Shown: positions 33,675 through 42,976 of the stretch, piece after piece | Layout of the letters: each line of letters begins with the position of its first letter | Position numbering within the stretch: position 1 is the first letter of the stretch | From: Planctomycetota bacterium | Lineage (GTDB): Bacteria; Planctomycetota; SZUA-567; H5-PLA8 | Direction: 5' to 3' | DNA length: 55,941 bases | NCBI GenBank assembly: GCA_023150555.1 | Contig: JAKLKQ010000045.1 | Coordinates: forward strand, 1 to 55,941 | Notes under the pieces: generated by a model | Told to the model about the DNA's origin: nothing | Seen by the model: the letters and a program-made list of their open reading frames with translations, nothing else | Databases searched by the model: none | Translations under genes and position numbers: made by a program

Positions 33675-34118
33675 TCAGCTCCCCGCTCCCGCCGAATCCA
33701 GCATGAACTTCATCACCGCCTCCGCGGCCAGCTCACCGTTCACCGACGCGCGCGTGTTGAAGCGCCCGAAGGGCGGGCGCATGCGGTCGAGTTCGGCTTC
33801 CAGGCGCAGCTCGTCGCCCGGCACGACTTGACGCCGGAACGCGACCTTGTCCATCCCGGCAAAGAGCACGATGCGGCCCTCGGCGGCCAGTTCCTTCAGC
33901 ACCATCACGGCGCCGACCTGCGCGAGCGCCTCGAGGATCAGCACGCCGGGCATGATCGGGCGCCCCGGAAAGTGCCCCGGGCACCAGAACTCGTCGGCGC
34001 CCACCTTCTTGACGCCCACGATGCGCTTGCCGGGCTCGATCTGGTCGATGCGGTCCACGAGCAGGAACGGCGCGCGGTGCGGCAGCACCTTCTTCAGTTC
34101 TTCCTGGTCCATCGTCAT
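33675..34118 (-). CDS. fabZ: (3R)-hydroxyacyl-ACP dehydratase
   Basis: FabZ dehydrates 3-hydroxyacyl-ACP in fatty acid elongation and so competes with LpxA for hydroxyacyl-ACP. The 147-residue hot-dog protein has LPHRAPFLLVDRI and the catalytic histidine/glutamate block GHFPGRPIMPGVLILEALAQ. The ATG at 34118 is 4 nt after the lpxC stop, with GGAAGG inside the end of lpxC as ribosome-binding site. A second in-frame ATG six bases later is possible. It is separate from lpxC here, unlike the LpxC-FabZ fusion of some bacteria, yet adjacent and probably coupled. Confidence 0.97.
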   Translation of the reverse strand: MTMDQEELKKVLPHRAPFLLVDRIDQIEPGKRIVGVKKVGADEFWCPGHFPGRPIMPGVLILEALAQVGAVMVLKELAAEGRIVLFAGMDKVAFRRQVVPGDELRLEAELDRMRPPFGRFNTRASVNGELAAEAVMKFMLDSAGAGS

Positions 34119-34122
34119 CTGT

Positions 34123-35016
34123 TCAGTCCTTCCCTGCCTCTGCCAGCGCCAGCAGCAACTCGCGGTTCAGGGCGTGCCCGCTGCGTTCGGCGCGGAACGT
34201 CCCCTTGACCGGACGGCCCAGCAGGTAGAGGTCCCCGATGAGATCCAGGATTTTATGCCGTACGGGCTCGTCCGGAAAGCGCAGGGCGGTGTCCACCGCG
34301 CGGTCTCCGTCGACGACGACCGTGTTCTGCGTGTTGGCTCCCTTCCCGAAACCGGCCGCCCGCAGAGCCTCGGCCTCGCGCTTCATGCAGAATGTGCGCG
34401 CTGGGGCGATCTCCTCCAGGAAGGTGGCTGCGTCGATGCGCAGCTCGCGCACGCCCTGCGCCAGCGGCGCGTCCGGGTAATGCAGCGCGTAGCGGATCGC
34501 CAGGCCCCCTGCGTCTGGGGCGGCCTCGATGCGGGCCTCGCCGCGTCCGGCCGACAGCGGCTTCGAGACGCAAAGCGGTTCGACGCCCGCACCGGAGAGT
34601 TCCTTCAGGCCCGCATGCAGCAGCGCCTGCGCGAAGGGCAAGGCGCTGCCGTCCATGCCGGGGACCTCCGGGCCGTCGATCTCGACGGCGGCGTCCGTCA
34701 GGCCCAAGACGTGGCAGGCGGCGAGCAGGTGTTCGACGGTGTGGACCTCGGCCTCGCCGCGCTTGAGCACGCTGCGGAACGGCGGCGCCTCGCGGGAGAC
34801 GTCGCCGAGTCTGACCTCGGGGCGGCCGGGCAAATCCGTACGCACAAAGCGCACCCCGACCCCGGCTTCGCAGGGTAGGATGTTCAGGCGCACGGTCGCG
34901 CCCGAATGCAGGCCCACGCCCGTCAGGGCGGCCGGGCGCGCCACGGTCTTGCGGACGGCGGGCTTCACGCCGAAAGCTTCCTCTGTACAGGGGCTCGGAA
35001 CGGAAAATATCATCAT
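34123..35016 (-). CDS. lpxC: UDP-3-O-acyl-N-acetylglucosamine deacetylase
   Basis: LpxC carries out the committed deacetylation step of lipid A synthesis. The 297-residue protein shows TGVGLHSG near the N-terminus. Zinc ligands are all seen: His in EVHTVEHLLAA, then His and Asp in RHKILDLIGDLYLLG, and the catalytic His in RSGHALN. PEVPGMDGSALPF is also typical. The ATG at 35016 (followed by a second ATG) starts about 20 residues upstream of the conserved region; no good Shine-Dalgarno is seen, so the start is approximate. It lies 38 nt after lpxD and 4 nt before fabZ. Confidence 0.96.
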   Translation of the reverse strand: MMIFSVPSPCTEEAFGVKPAVRKTVARPAALTGVGLHSGATVRLNILPCEAGVGVRFVRTDLPGRPEVRLGDVSREAPPFRSVLKRGEAEVHTVEHLLAACHVLGLTDAAVEIDGPEVPGMDGSALPFAQALLHAGLKELSGAGVEPLCVSKPLSAGRGEARIEAAPDAGGLAIRYALHYPDAPLAQGVRELRIDAATFLEEIAPARTFCMKREAEALRAAGFGKGANTQNTVVVDGDRAVDTALRFPDEPVRHKILDLIGDLYLLGRPVKGTFRAERSGHALNRELLLALAEAGKD

Positions 35017-35054
35017 AGCCGAAGGCTCAGCGCCGGGCAACGCGGGGGTCCGGC

Positions 35055-36116
35055 TCACGGCGCAGCCCCACCCTTGCCGGCTTTCCCCTTCAGGGCCTCG
35101 AGCTGCGCTTCCAGGTCCTTCACCCGCTTGAGCAACTCGGGGAGTCTCTTCATCGCGGCCACTTGGCGCCAGTAGCCGCGGCGGCCGTCGGCGGGGTAAC
35201 CAAAGAGCTCCTCCTGCGCGGCGGCGTCGCGGGTGAGCCCGGCCTTCGCGCCGAGTTTCGCGGCCATGCCGACGGTAAGGTGGTCGGCGATGCCGACCTG
35301 CGCGCCCACCAGCGCGTAGTCGTGGATCACGGCGCTGCCGGCGACGCCGGCCTGCCCGCACAACACCACGTGGCGGCCCAGCTGGACGTTGTGGCCGACC
35401 TGCACGAGGTTGTCGATCTTGGAGCCTTCGCCGACGCGGGTGTCGCTCAGGGCCCCGCGGTCGATGGCCGAATTGGCCCCGATCTCGACGCGGTCGCCGA
35501 CCTTCACGCCGCCGACCTGCGGGACTTTGACCAGCTGCCCGCCGCGGAACTTGTAGCCGAATCCGTCGGCGCCCACCACGGTGCCGGCGTGCACGATGAC
35601 ATCGTTGCCCAGCTCCACGCCATCGTAGAGCACCGCCTGCGGGTGGACGCGGCAGTTCTTGCCCAGCACCACGCCGCGCCCGACGTAGGCGCCGGCGTAC
35701 ACGCGCGAACCGTCGCCGATGCGGCACCCCGCGCGCAGCACGGCAAAGGGTCCGACGTAGACGCCCTGGCCCAGCGCGACGCCGGGCTCGACATGGGCCT
35801 TCGCGTCGACGCCGGGGGCTTCGGGGAGTTCGGGGTGCAGGATCGCCAGCGCCTGAAGCAGGGCGCCTTCGGGATCGGCGCTGTACAGGCACGCCGTGCC
35901 GCCGGGAACGGGCGGATGTTCCGCGCCGTCCTTCAACAGCACCGCGCCGGCTTTGGTCTTGGAGAGGTACTGCGCGTAGCGGGGGTCCAGCAGCGCGGCG
36001 AGGGCGTTGGGCCCCGCGTCGGCCAGACTGGCGGCGGCCGAGAGGGGCCGCGCCGCCTCGCCGCCCTGAAGGCGGGCATTGAGGCGGCGGGCCAGTTCCT
36101 CGACCGTCAGAGCCAT
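35055..36116 (-). CDS. lpxD: UDP-3-O-acylglucosamine N-acyltransferase
   Basis: LpxD adds the N-linked acyl chain after LpxC. The 353-residue protein has the N-terminal uridine-binding domain ([14 protein letters not shown]...DPRYAQYL) and a hexapeptide-repeat beta-helix from [45 protein letters not shown] and the His in that block are hallmarks. The C-terminus ends in a helix ([20 protein letters not shown]) that makes the trimer cap. The ATG at 36116 is chosen since the family begins at this point; the frame extends seven codons further. It follows the first OmpH/Skp-like gene by 30 nt. Confidence 0.96.
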   Translation of the reverse strand: MALTVEELARRLNARLQGGEAARPLSAAASLADAGPNALAALLDPRYAQYLSKTKAGAVLLKDGAEHPPVPGGTACLYSADPEGALLQALAILHPELPEAPGVDAKAHVEPGVALGQGVYVGPFAVLRAGCRIGDGSRVYAGAYVGRGVVLGKNCRVHPQAVLYDGVELGNDVIVHAGTVVGADGFGYKFRGGQLVKVPQVGGVKVGDRVEIGANSAIDRGALSDTRVGEGSKIDNLVQVGHNVQLGRHVVLCGQAGVAGSAVIHDYALVGAQVGIADHLTVGMAAKLGAKAGLTRDAAAQEELFGYPADGRRGYWRQVAAMKRLPELLKRVKDLEAQLEALKGKAGKGGAAP

Positions 36117-36146
36117 CTCAGCCGCACCGGAAGGCACGCACGGCGC

Positions 36147-36851
36147 TTACTTGCCAGCGTCCTTGCCGGCGTCCTTGCCGGCGTCCTTGGCACCTTCGTC
36201 GCCGCCCGCCTCGCCCTTGTAGCCGGCGTTGAGCTTGGCGATGACCTTGTCGGTGACGTCTACGCCAGAGCTGAAGTACAGGACGGGGTTCTCGCGGAAT
36301 CGGCGGACCAGCTCGCTGGCGGAGGCCGCGCCCGGATCCTCGTTCTCGACGTCGTCCTTGCGCTTCCACTCCTCGTCGTACTCGGGGGCGCGCAGGATCA
36401 TGTCGTAGTTGAGTTCCTTGCCGACCTCGGAGATGGCGCTGCGAATGTCCTTCAGGACCTGGCGCATCTGCTCCATGCGGTTCTTCTCGACCTTCTTGGC
36501 CAGCTCGTTGAAGTCGTACTCGAGTTCGAACTTGGCGCGCTGGTACTCCTGCACGGTCATGAGCTGCTGCTTGTTGGTGGGGCCGTTGGGGATCTCGTTG
36601 CCAATCTTGAATTCCATTTCCTTCAACTTGTCGCGGCGGACTTCCAGGTCCTTCTTATTGGGCTCGTACTGCGCGCGCAGCTTGGCCTCGATGTCCTTGA
36701 CCTTCTTGTACGCGCCGAAGACGCTGGCGACGTTGACGACGGCGATGCGCTTGGCGCCGTCCTCACCGGCCTGCGCGGACGAAGCCTGCACACAGAGCAG
36801 GCCGGCGATCCCCGCAACCAGAGTCAGACGGACGAAGTTGAACTTGGGCAT
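36147..36851 (-). CDS. OmpH/Skp-family periplasmic chaperone, copy adjacent to lpxD
   Basis: The 234-residue protein has a signal peptide (cut near AQA, about residue 28) and the OmpH/Skp start RIAVVNVASVFGAYKKVKDI. A long charged coiled coil (about 50-150) makes the tentacles that hold unfolded outer-membrane proteins on the way to BamA. The C-terminal region around LVRRFRENPVLYFSSGVDVT repeats in the paralogue next door. The end is a GKDA repeat (AGKDAGKDAGK). It is longer than E. coli Skp (about 160). It is 103 nt from the paralogue upstream; both lie between bamA and lpxD, a common arrangement. Confidence 0.9.
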   Translation of the reverse strand: MPKFNFVRLTLVAGIAGLLCVQASSAQAGEDGAKRIAVVNVASVFGAYKKVKDIEAKLRAQYEPNKKDLEVRRDKLKEMEFKIGNEIPNGPTNKQQLMTVQEYQRAKFELEYDFNELAKKVEKNRMEQMRQVLKDIRSAISEVGKELNYDMILRAPEYDEEWKRKDDVENEDPGAASASELVRRFRENPVLYFSSGVDVTDKVIAKLNAGYKGEAGGDEGAKDAGKDAGKDAGK

Positions 36852-36954
36852 GACGTGGACTCCTTTTTCTTTTCTTTCGGTCCAGGCGAATTCCGTACGA
36901 ATCCGTTGACAAGGCGCCCCGCTTCTCCGGAAGGGGGCGGAATCTTTTTCTTCG

Positions 36955-37686
36955 CTACTTCGGCGCGGCCTTCTGCTTCTTGTATTCCTCGTTGAGCAGC
37001 TTCAGGACGTCGTCGGTGATGTCCACCGTGTTGGAGCCGTAGACGACGGGGTTGCGGCGCACGCGGCTGACCAGTTCGAAGGTCGAGCGCGGGCGGAGGA
37101 TGTTCTGGATCTCCTCGGCCTGCTTCTTGGCCTTGTCGTCCTCGGTCTGGTCCCCGCCGGTGCCTTCCTTGTGCTCGCCCTCGCCTTCGGGCTTCTCGTC
37201 CATGGCCAGCAGCGCGTCGGCGTCGGGCGCGCGCAGGACCATCTGGAAGTTGCGGGCCTCGGCGACCTTGCGGATGCTGGCGCGGATCTCGTTCAGCACG
37301 GTCTTCATCTGCTGCGACATCTGCTCCTGGCGGTCCTGGTTGACCTGGGCGCGCTTCTTGTCGAACTGGAACAGCGCGCGCTCCCACTTCTGGTTCTTGT
37401 CGAAGACGAAATCGTTGTCCGCGCTGAACCGCGTGCGCATGTTCTTGATCTCGGTGTGCTCCTCCTGGAGCTTCTTGAACTCGGCGTTCAGTTCCTTCAT
37501 CCGTTCGTTGAACTTCTGGTCCAACTCGGTCTGGACGTCCTGGACCTTCGCGTACGAGCGGAAGACCTTGGAGACGTCCACGACGGCGAGGTTGAACGAG
37601 CCGTCCGCGGCGCGCGCGGCGCCTGCGGAAGCTGACAACACCAGGGCCCCGACCAGCAGCCCGCGACTAAGCAACCGAATGCCCAC
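36955..37686 (-). CDS. OmpH/Skp-family periplasmic chaperone, copy adjacent to bamA
   Basis: Paralogue of the gene downstream, 243 residues. It has a signal peptide (LLVGALVLSASAGAARA) followed by NLAVVDVSKVFRSYAKVQDVQ and a long coiled coil. An acidic stretch (EKPEGEGEHKEGTGGDQTED) interrupts before the C-terminal LVSRVRRNPVVYGSNTVDIT. The GTG at 37686 is selected because GGGAGGA lies 6 nt upstream and the signal peptide follows directly; an in-frame ATG at 37701 is the alternative. Two divergent Skp-like chaperones in a row may form mixed trimers or serve different clients. Confidence 0.88.
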   Translation of the reverse strand: MGIRLLSRGLLVGALVLSASAGAARAADGSFNLAVVDVSKVFRSYAKVQDVQTELDQKFNERMKELNAEFKKLQEEHTEIKNMRTRFSADNDFVFDKNQKWERALFQFDKKRAQVNQDRQEQMSQQMKTVLNEIRASIRKVAEARNFQMVLRAPDADALLAMDEKPEGEGEHKEGTGGDQTEDDKAKKQAEEIQNILRPRSTFELVSRVRRNPVVYGSNTVDITDDVLKLLNEEYKKQKAAPK

Positions 37687-37851
37687 GTTCCATCCTCCCA
37701 TTCCCAGATTCCCATCCCGGCCGGCCGGGATCCTTCGGCAAGGGCGCCGGACCTCAGTTCCCAAGACGTCCGACAAGCCCTTTTGTTTCAATGCAAATTT
37801 GCCATTGTCCTGCCCCCGGCGCCGGCCCCCCGGCCTGCCGTCGGGTCCCGT

Positions 37852-40320
37852 CTAGAAGCGCGTTCCGAACGTGAAATCGATCGTTTTCAGGCGGTCCTCG
37901 TCGTTCTTCGAGATGGCCCGGCTGAAGTAGATGCGCAGCGGCAGCGGGGAGAAGGGCGTCCGCACCGCCACCCCCAAGCCCATGCTGGCGCGCACGCCGC
38001 CTTCATTGGTGACCGTCGAACCCGAGTCGGTGTTGCCGGCGTCCCAGACCGAGCCGGCGTCGACGAAGGCCGACCCGCGCACGATCTCCTCGTACAGCGG
38101 CACGCTGTATTCCGCGGAGAGCAGGAAGGACTTCTTACCGCCGACGATGTAGCCGTCCTGCTTGGGCGCAATGGTGCGGTTCTCGAAGCCGCGCACCGAG
38201 CTGATGCCGCCACCGAAGAAGCGCAGGAAGGGCGGCACGTCGTCGGTGCTTCCGTAGGCTTCCACCATCGACGCGCTGCCGTGCAGTTCCAGGATGTGCT
38301 TGGCGCCGCTGGCGGTCTTGTAGGTCGTGAAGTAGCGGGTGATGTCCATCGACGGGCGAATCCAGTCGAGGCTGCCCAGGAACGGCCCGCCGCCGACCTC
38401 GACGCCGGCTTCGAAGAACAGGCCTCGGCTGGGCAGAATCGTCGAATCCCGGCTGCTGTAGACCAGGCGCGGGCGCAGGCTGCTGAGGAAGCGCGTGCCT
38501 TCCTGCTGCTGGAAGATCTCCGGCAGTTCGGTCTGCGTGTCGCCGATAGTGGTCCACTTGAAGGTGTAGGTCAGATCGCCGTCCCACCGCGGGCCCCACA
38601 GGCGGCGCCCGGCGACCAGCGAGACGCCGTTGGAGGTCTCGTTGAAGTCCTTGAAATTGTTGTCCACCGAACGGAACAGGTTGAAGCCCAGGCGCAGCGG
38701 GCGGTCGAAGGCCCAGGGCTCGAAGAAGCTGACGCTGTAGCGCTGGCGGGCGGTGCCGGCCTGCGCGGAGATGGTGAACTTCTGCCCGGCGCCGACGAAG
38801 GCGTTGCCGCTGGCCAGGTCGCGCCAGCTCTTGGGCAGGTCCTTGTAGTCGAAGTTGCGCTGGGACAGGGTGAAGTTGCCGAGCACGCTGTCGACGGAGC
38901 TGACGCCGACGCCGAAGTTCAGTTCGCCGGTGTTCTTCTCGGTCACGTCGATGATCAGGTCGGCCTCTTCGGGGTTCTCGGTGGGCTCGTAGCTGACGCG
39001 GATGTCGTCCTCGAAGTAGTTCAGGTTCTTCAGCTCGTTTTTGGCGGCATCGATCTTGGTGGTGTCGATGCGGTCGCCAGGGTACAGCGAGAGTTCGCGG
39101 ATCAGGACCTTGTCCTTGGTCTTCGTGTTGCCGCGGGTGATCACGCGGCGGACGGAAACCTCCGCGCCCTCCTCGACGGACATCTCGACGTCGAACAGGT
39201 TCTTGTCGCCCTTCAGGCGCTCGGCGTCGGTGACGAGGTTGCGCTTGACGTTGCAGCGCGTGAAGACGCGGCCGTATTCGCCGTAGAGCTTCTGGATGCG
39301 CTCGCTGTCCTCTTGCATGATCAGCTCGGAGTACACGCCGCCGGGCTTCAGGCGCATGACGTGGAGGATCTCGTCGAGTTCCACGGTCTTGTTGCCGGTG
39401 ACCTTCAGCTCGCCGACGTGGTACTGCTCGCCTTCGTAGAGGTGGTAGGTCACGTCGGCCAGGCGCTTGGGCTTGCGGAACCAGTTCCAGTAGGTCTCGT
39501 CGGAGACGTCCACGTCCACCGTCTCGACGCGGAAGTCCATGTAGCCGCGCAGCAGGTAGTGGCGCATCAGCAGCTGCTTGTCGATCTCCAGCACCGCGTC
39601 CTTCAGGTCGCCGGGGCGGAACAGGCGCCGCGGCTTGGTCTGGATCACCTTCAGCAGCGCGGCGTCGTCGAAGATCTTGTTGCCCACGAAGCGGATGCCG
39701 CGCACGCTGGTGGGGTTGCCTTCCTCGACGGTGAACGTGATGTTCACCTCGTCGTTGACCTCTTCCCACTGGTTGTTGATGAACTGGCGGTGCTTGGAGA
39801 TGACCTCGATCTTGTGCGAGACTTCCACGCCCTTGAAGGCCTTCTCCTGGTAGTACTGCTTCAGGGCCTTGACGTCCTTGTAGACCAGGCCTTCCTGGAA
39901 CTGCCCGCCCTCGCTGCTGCGGATGACGCCCAGCAGGTCGGCGCGCTTGACCGCCTTCGCGCCCTTGAACTCGATCTTTTTCACCGTCGCCAGCTCGATG
40001 ACGTCGATCACCAGCAGCACGCCGCCGGGGATCTCGACGGGCTCGGCCGTCGTCACCTGCAGGAAGTTGTTGGAGTCCTTCAGGCGGTTCCAGTCCTCTT
40101 CCCACACCGCGCGGTCGAAGGGCCGCCCGATGCGGGTGCGGATCATGCGCAGGATGGTGGCACGCCGTACGCGCAGGTTGCCGCGGATCTGGATCTGGCG
40201 CACGATCGGGCCGGCGTTCTGGTCGCCGGCGGCCGGCGGCGCGGCTTCGCCCGCACCTTCGCCCTCGCCCGCGCCTTCGTCCTCGCCGCGGACGCCCGAA
40301 ACGCAAAGCACGCACAGCAC
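37852..40320 (-). CDS. bamA: Outer-membrane protein assembly factor BamA
   Basis: BamA inserts beta-barrel proteins into the outer membrane. From the GTG at 40320 it has 822 residues: five POTRA domains (about 35-460; for example VRQIQIRGNLRVRRATI and VRGIRFVGNKIFDDAAL) and a 16-strand Omp85 barrel. The barrel has the essential VRGF motif (SSVRGFENR) and a C-terminal phenylalanine (TFGTRF). The signal peptide does not fit the GTG: its basic n-region and most of the hydrophobic core are encoded upstream (RFRNALACAALVLCVLC). The only reachable start there is a CTG at 40395, 2 nt after the dnaB stop, giving MKTPALLPTPAW... and 847 residues. The boundary with dnaB is therefore very tight. Confidence 0.95.
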   Translation of the reverse strand: MLCVLCVSGVRGEDEGAGEGEGAGEAAPPAAGDQNAGPIVRQIQIRGNLRVRRATILRMIRTRIGRPFDRAVWEEDWNRLKDSNNFLQVTTAEPVEIPGGVLLVIDVIELATVKKIEFKGAKAVKRADLLGVIRSSEGGQFQEGLVYKDVKALKQYYQEKAFKGVEVSHKIEVISKHRQFINNQWEEVNDEVNITFTVEEGNPTSVRGIRFVGNKIFDDAALLKVIQTKPRRLFRPGDLKDAVLEIDKQLLMRHYLLRGYMDFRVETVDVDVSDETYWNWFRKPKRLADVTYHLYEGEQYHVGELKVTGNKTVELDEILHVMRLKPGGVYSELIMQEDSERIQKLYGEYGRVFTRCNVKRNLVTDAERLKGDKNLFDVEMSVEEGAEVSVRRVITRGNTKTKDKVLIRELSLYPGDRIDTTKIDAAKNELKNLNYFEDDIRVSYEPTENPEEADLIIDVTEKNTGELNFGVGVSSVDSVLGNFTLSQRNFDYKDLPKSWRDLASGNAFVGAGQKFTISAQAGTARQRYSVSFFEPWAFDRPLRLGFNLFRSVDNNFKDFNETSNGVSLVAGRRLWGPRWDGDLTYTFKWTTIGDTQTELPEIFQQQEGTRFLSSLRPRLVYSSRDSTILPSRGLFFEAGVEVGGGPFLGSLDWIRPSMDITRYFTTYKTASGAKHILELHGSASMVEAYGSTDDVPPFLRFFGGGISSVRGFENRTIAPKQDGYIVGGKKSFLLSAEYSVPLYEEIVRGSAFVDAGSVWDAGNTDSGSTVTNEGGVRASMGLGVAVRTPFSPLPLRIYFSRAISKNDEDRLKTIDFTFGTRF

Positions 40321-40397
40321 CAGCGCCGCGCAGGCCAGCGCGTTGCGGAAGCGGCCGTGCCAAGCCGGGGTCGGGAGGAGGGCCGGGGTCTTCAGGG

Positions 40398-41858
40398 CTA
40401 GATCCCCGCCGGAATGCCGGAGGACTCGAAGTCCGGCTCGTAGTTCTCGAAACGCAGCTGGTCGCCGATGAAGCTCAGGCGCACCATGCCGGTCTCACCG
40501 TTGCGGTTCTTCTTCACGATCACGTCGGTGACGTTGCCGTAGCGCGTCTCGTCGGCCTCGTCGGCCTCGCGGTGCAGCAGCAGCACCACGTCGGCGTCCT
40601 GCTCGATGGAGCCGGATTCGCGCAGGTCGCTCAGTTCGGGCTTGCGGGACTCCTGGCCCTGGATGGGGCGGCGCAGCTGGGAGAGCAGGATCACGGGAAT
40701 GTCCAGTTCGCGGGCGATCTGCTTCACCTGGCGCGACATCTCGGCGACGGCCTGCTCGCGCGTGTCGGTGCGCTTGCTGAGGGTCATCAGCTGGAGGTAG
40801 TCGATCACCAGCAGGCGCACGTTCTCGCGGTGGTACAGCCGGCGGGCGCGGGCGCGCAGTTCGCTGGGCGAAATGCCCGGCGTGTCGTCGATGAAGATCG
40901 GCGCGTTCTGCAGGTTCTGCACGGCGCTCTTGACGACGACGTAGTCTTCCTCGTCGAACTGGTAGGTGCGCATCTTGCTGCTGCTGATGCGGGCCTCGCC
41001 ACAGAGGATGTTCTTGGAGATCTGTTCCTTGCGCATCTCCAGGCTGAAGATGGCGACGGCCTGGGGCTTCTTCTCGGGCGGGCGGCAGGCGATGCGCCGC
41101 GCGATGTTGATCGCCAGCGTCGTCTTGCCCACGCTGGGGCGCGCCGCGACGATGATCACTTCGCCCGGCCACAGGCCCCCGGCCAGCTTCTTGTCCAGGT
41201 CCGCGAAGCCCGTGGGCAGCGCCGGCAGTTCCACCGACTGCCCGCAGCGCCGCGCGCTGATGTGCCGCTCGGCCTCGTCGACGACTTCCTCGAGCACCGA
41301 CTGGATCGTCACCGGCTCGTTGGCCACGCGGCGGTCGGCAATCTTGAAGATCAGCTCCTCGGCGCGCTCGACCAGACTGCCCTCGCCGGAATCGTCCAGA
41401 CCCTTGCAGAGGCGGATGATCTGGCCGGCGCCCTGGATCAGCTCGCGTTCCTCGGCGCGCTCCCGCACGATGCGGCAGTAGCGCTCGACGTTCGCGGCGT
41501 TGGGCGTCTCCTCGATCAGGCGGCCGACGATCTCCTTGCCGCCGACGCGCTCCAGCAGCCCGCGCTTCTCCAGCGCGCTCTGCACCAGCAGCGGGTCGAG
41601 GTCGGGGTGCTTGTCGTAGAGGTCGCGGAAGAGGTCGAAGAGCAACTGGTGGCGGGGGACGTAGAAGTCCTCGGGCACGAGCAGTTCCACCGCCGCGCCG
41701 GCGGCGCGCTCGTCGCAGAGCATCGAACCGAGGACGCCGGCCTCGGCCGATTCGTCGTGCGGCGGGATGCCCTCCAGCGGATTCTCGGTCGCCTTACCCA
41801 ATGCCCCACCCGTGGCTGACGCCACCAACGGCCGGCGCACTTCGCCCCAACGGGCCAA
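40398..41858 (-). CDS. dnaB: Replicative DNA helicase
   Basis: DnaB unwinds DNA at the replication fork as a hexamer. The 486-residue protein has the N-terminal domain (PPHDESAEAGVLGSML), linker and RecA-type motor: Walker A ARPSVGKTTL, Walker B LLVIDYLQLM, and the SQLRR and QDADVVLLLHR blocks. No intein is present. The TTG at 41858 is the farthest start and gives about 32 residues before PPHDE. TTG codons at 41828 and 41801 are also possible, and none has a clear ribosome-binding site. It lies between rplI and bamA, in the widely conserved rpsF-ssb-rpsR-rplI-dnaB order. Confidence 0.96.
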   Translation of the reverse strand: MARWGEVRRPLVASATGGALGKATENPLEGIPPHDESAEAGVLGSMLCDERAAGAAVELLVPEDFYVPRHQLLFDLFRDLYDKHPDLDPLLVQSALEKRGLLERVGGKEIVGRLIEETPNAANVERYCRIVRERAEERELIQGAGQIIRLCKGLDDSGEGSLVERAEELIFKIADRRVANEPVTIQSVLEEVVDEAERHISARRCGQSVELPALPTGFADLDKKLAGGLWPGEVIIVAARPSVGKTTLAINIARRIACRPPEKKPQAVAIFSLEMRKEQISKNILCGEARISSSKMRTYQFDEEDYVVVKSAVQNLQNAPIFIDDTPGISPSELRARARRLYHRENVRLLVIDYLQLMTLSKRTDTREQAVAEMSRQVKQIARELDIPVILLSQLRRPIQGQESRKPELSDLRESGSIEQDADVVLLLHREADEADETRYGNVTDVIVKKNRNGETGMVRLSFIGDQLRFENYEPDFESSGIPAGI

Positions 41859-42015
41859 GTGCCGGCGAGAAGCTGCTGCGGTCCACCCACACTCCCACTA
41901 CTGCCCACGACAGGCGCTAAACGGGCACCAGCCCTGGAAGTACGGAAGTTCCCCCCTCCGCACGTATTGGGATGCCGACTCGACTAGGCGGGACGGCACA
42001 CAGTGGCTCTTAAGC

Positions 42016-42032
42016 CGGGGTATTGTACCCCG
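42016..42032. repeat. Short intergenic hairpin
   Basis: CGGGGTA/TACCCCG with a TTG loop lies in the 252-nt gap between rplI and dnaB. It resembles the GCGGGTA..TACCCGC stem of the 63-nt repeats, but flanking sequence is different and there is no T-run, so it is not an obvious terminator. Confidence 0.35.
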
Positions 42033-42110
42033 CTTTCCACATGTGCACCTGGATATTTCCCCCCTCACGCACAAGGTGCATACCTGTATCGTCCAGGTAG
42101 AGCGCCAAGT

Positions 42111-42557
42111 TTAGCTCTCCGCCACGATCCAGACCTTGATGGTCGCCTCGGCATCCGGTGCCAGCCTCAGCAGGACGTCCGGAGTGCCCAGGGTCTTGAA
42201 GGGAGCTTCGATGATCACGGCGGATTCCGCGATGCGGATCTTGTGCTCGTTCAGCACCGCCTGCGCGATCTCGGAGGCGCCGACGGAGCCGTAGAGCTTG
42301 TCTTCCTGGGCCTTGGCCGTGATGGTCACGGAGCGGCCGTTGAGCGTCTCGGCGACGGACTTCAGCTCCTCGAGCTTCTTCGCCTCGCGGACGGCATGGC
42401 GGCGGCGTTCGGCCTCCACCTGGCGTTCGGCGTCCGCCGTGCAGCGGTAGGCCAACTGCCGGGGGATGAGGTAGTTGCGGGCGTAGCCTTCCTTGACTTC
42501 GACGACTTCGCCCAGCTTGCCGAGCTTGTCGATGTTGTCCCTGAGGATCACCTTCAT
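42111..42557 (-). CDS. rplI: Ribosomal protein bL9
   Basis: The 148-residue protein is a normal-length bL9. The N-terminal rRNA-binding domain is MKVILRDNIDKLGKLGEVVE with VKEGYARNYLIPRQLA. A long connecting helix (EAERRRHAVREAKKLEELKS) links to the C-terminal domain, recognised by LYGSVGASEIAQ. It lies 108 nt after rpsR and 252 nt before dnaB in the operon. Confidence 0.97.
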   Translation of the reverse strand: MKVILRDNIDKLGKLGEVVEVKEGYARNYLIPRQLAYRCTADAERQVEAERRRHAVREAKKLEELKSVAETLNGRSVTITAKAQEDKLYGSVGASEIAQAVLNEHKIRIAESAVIIEAPFKTLGTPDVLLRLAPDAEATIKVWIVAES

Positions 42558-42665
42558 GGCGATTCCAGCCTCCGTTTGTTCGTACCGTACGTCTCGTCTT
42601 ACCCATGCCGGGCCCGGACACCGCCGGACCCGCTTGTCCCGCCCGAGCTGTCCCTTCGCGCCGGC

Positions 42666-42914
42666 TCAGCGGCCGACGAAGGGCAGCAGGCCCAGGAAGC
42701 GCGCGCGCTTGACCGCGATCTTGATCTGGCGCTGCGACTGCTGGCAGGCGCCCGTGCGCTTGCGGGAGTAGAGCTTGCCCTGCGGCGTGATGAACTTCTG
42801 CAGCATGCGGACGTCCTTGTAGTCCACGATGCAGCGTCCGTCCTTCATGAAGCGGCACTGTCCGCCCCGTCCGCGCCGTCCGAATTCTTCGTTTTCGTTC
42901 TCTTGTTGCGCCAC
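42666..42914 (-). CDS. rpsR: Ribosomal protein bS18
   Basis: The 82-residue small-subunit protein is identified by DYKDVRMLQKFITPQGKLYS and RKRTGACQQSQRQIKIAVKR. It has an N-terminal extension with cysteines (GQCRFMKDGRC), as in zinc-type S18 proteins. GTG at 42914 is chosen over TTG at 42929, because GGAGGT sits 7 nt upstream of the GTG and overlaps the codons that follow the TTG. It follows ssb by 62 nt. Confidence 0.96.
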   Translation of the reverse strand: MAQQENENEEFGRRGRGGQCRFMKDGRCIVDYKDVRMLQKFITPQGKLYSRKRTGACQQSQRQIKIAVKRARFLGLLPFVGR

Positions 42915-42976
42915 GGCTGCTACCTCCAAAGGTTCCTCTGCCCAACCGTCACACGAATCGCTTCACGCGTCCGCCG

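Noticed and set aside
37783..40401. 872-residue plus-strand ORF opposite bamA
   Set aside because: Shadow of bamA, which has POTRA domains and the VRGF motif.
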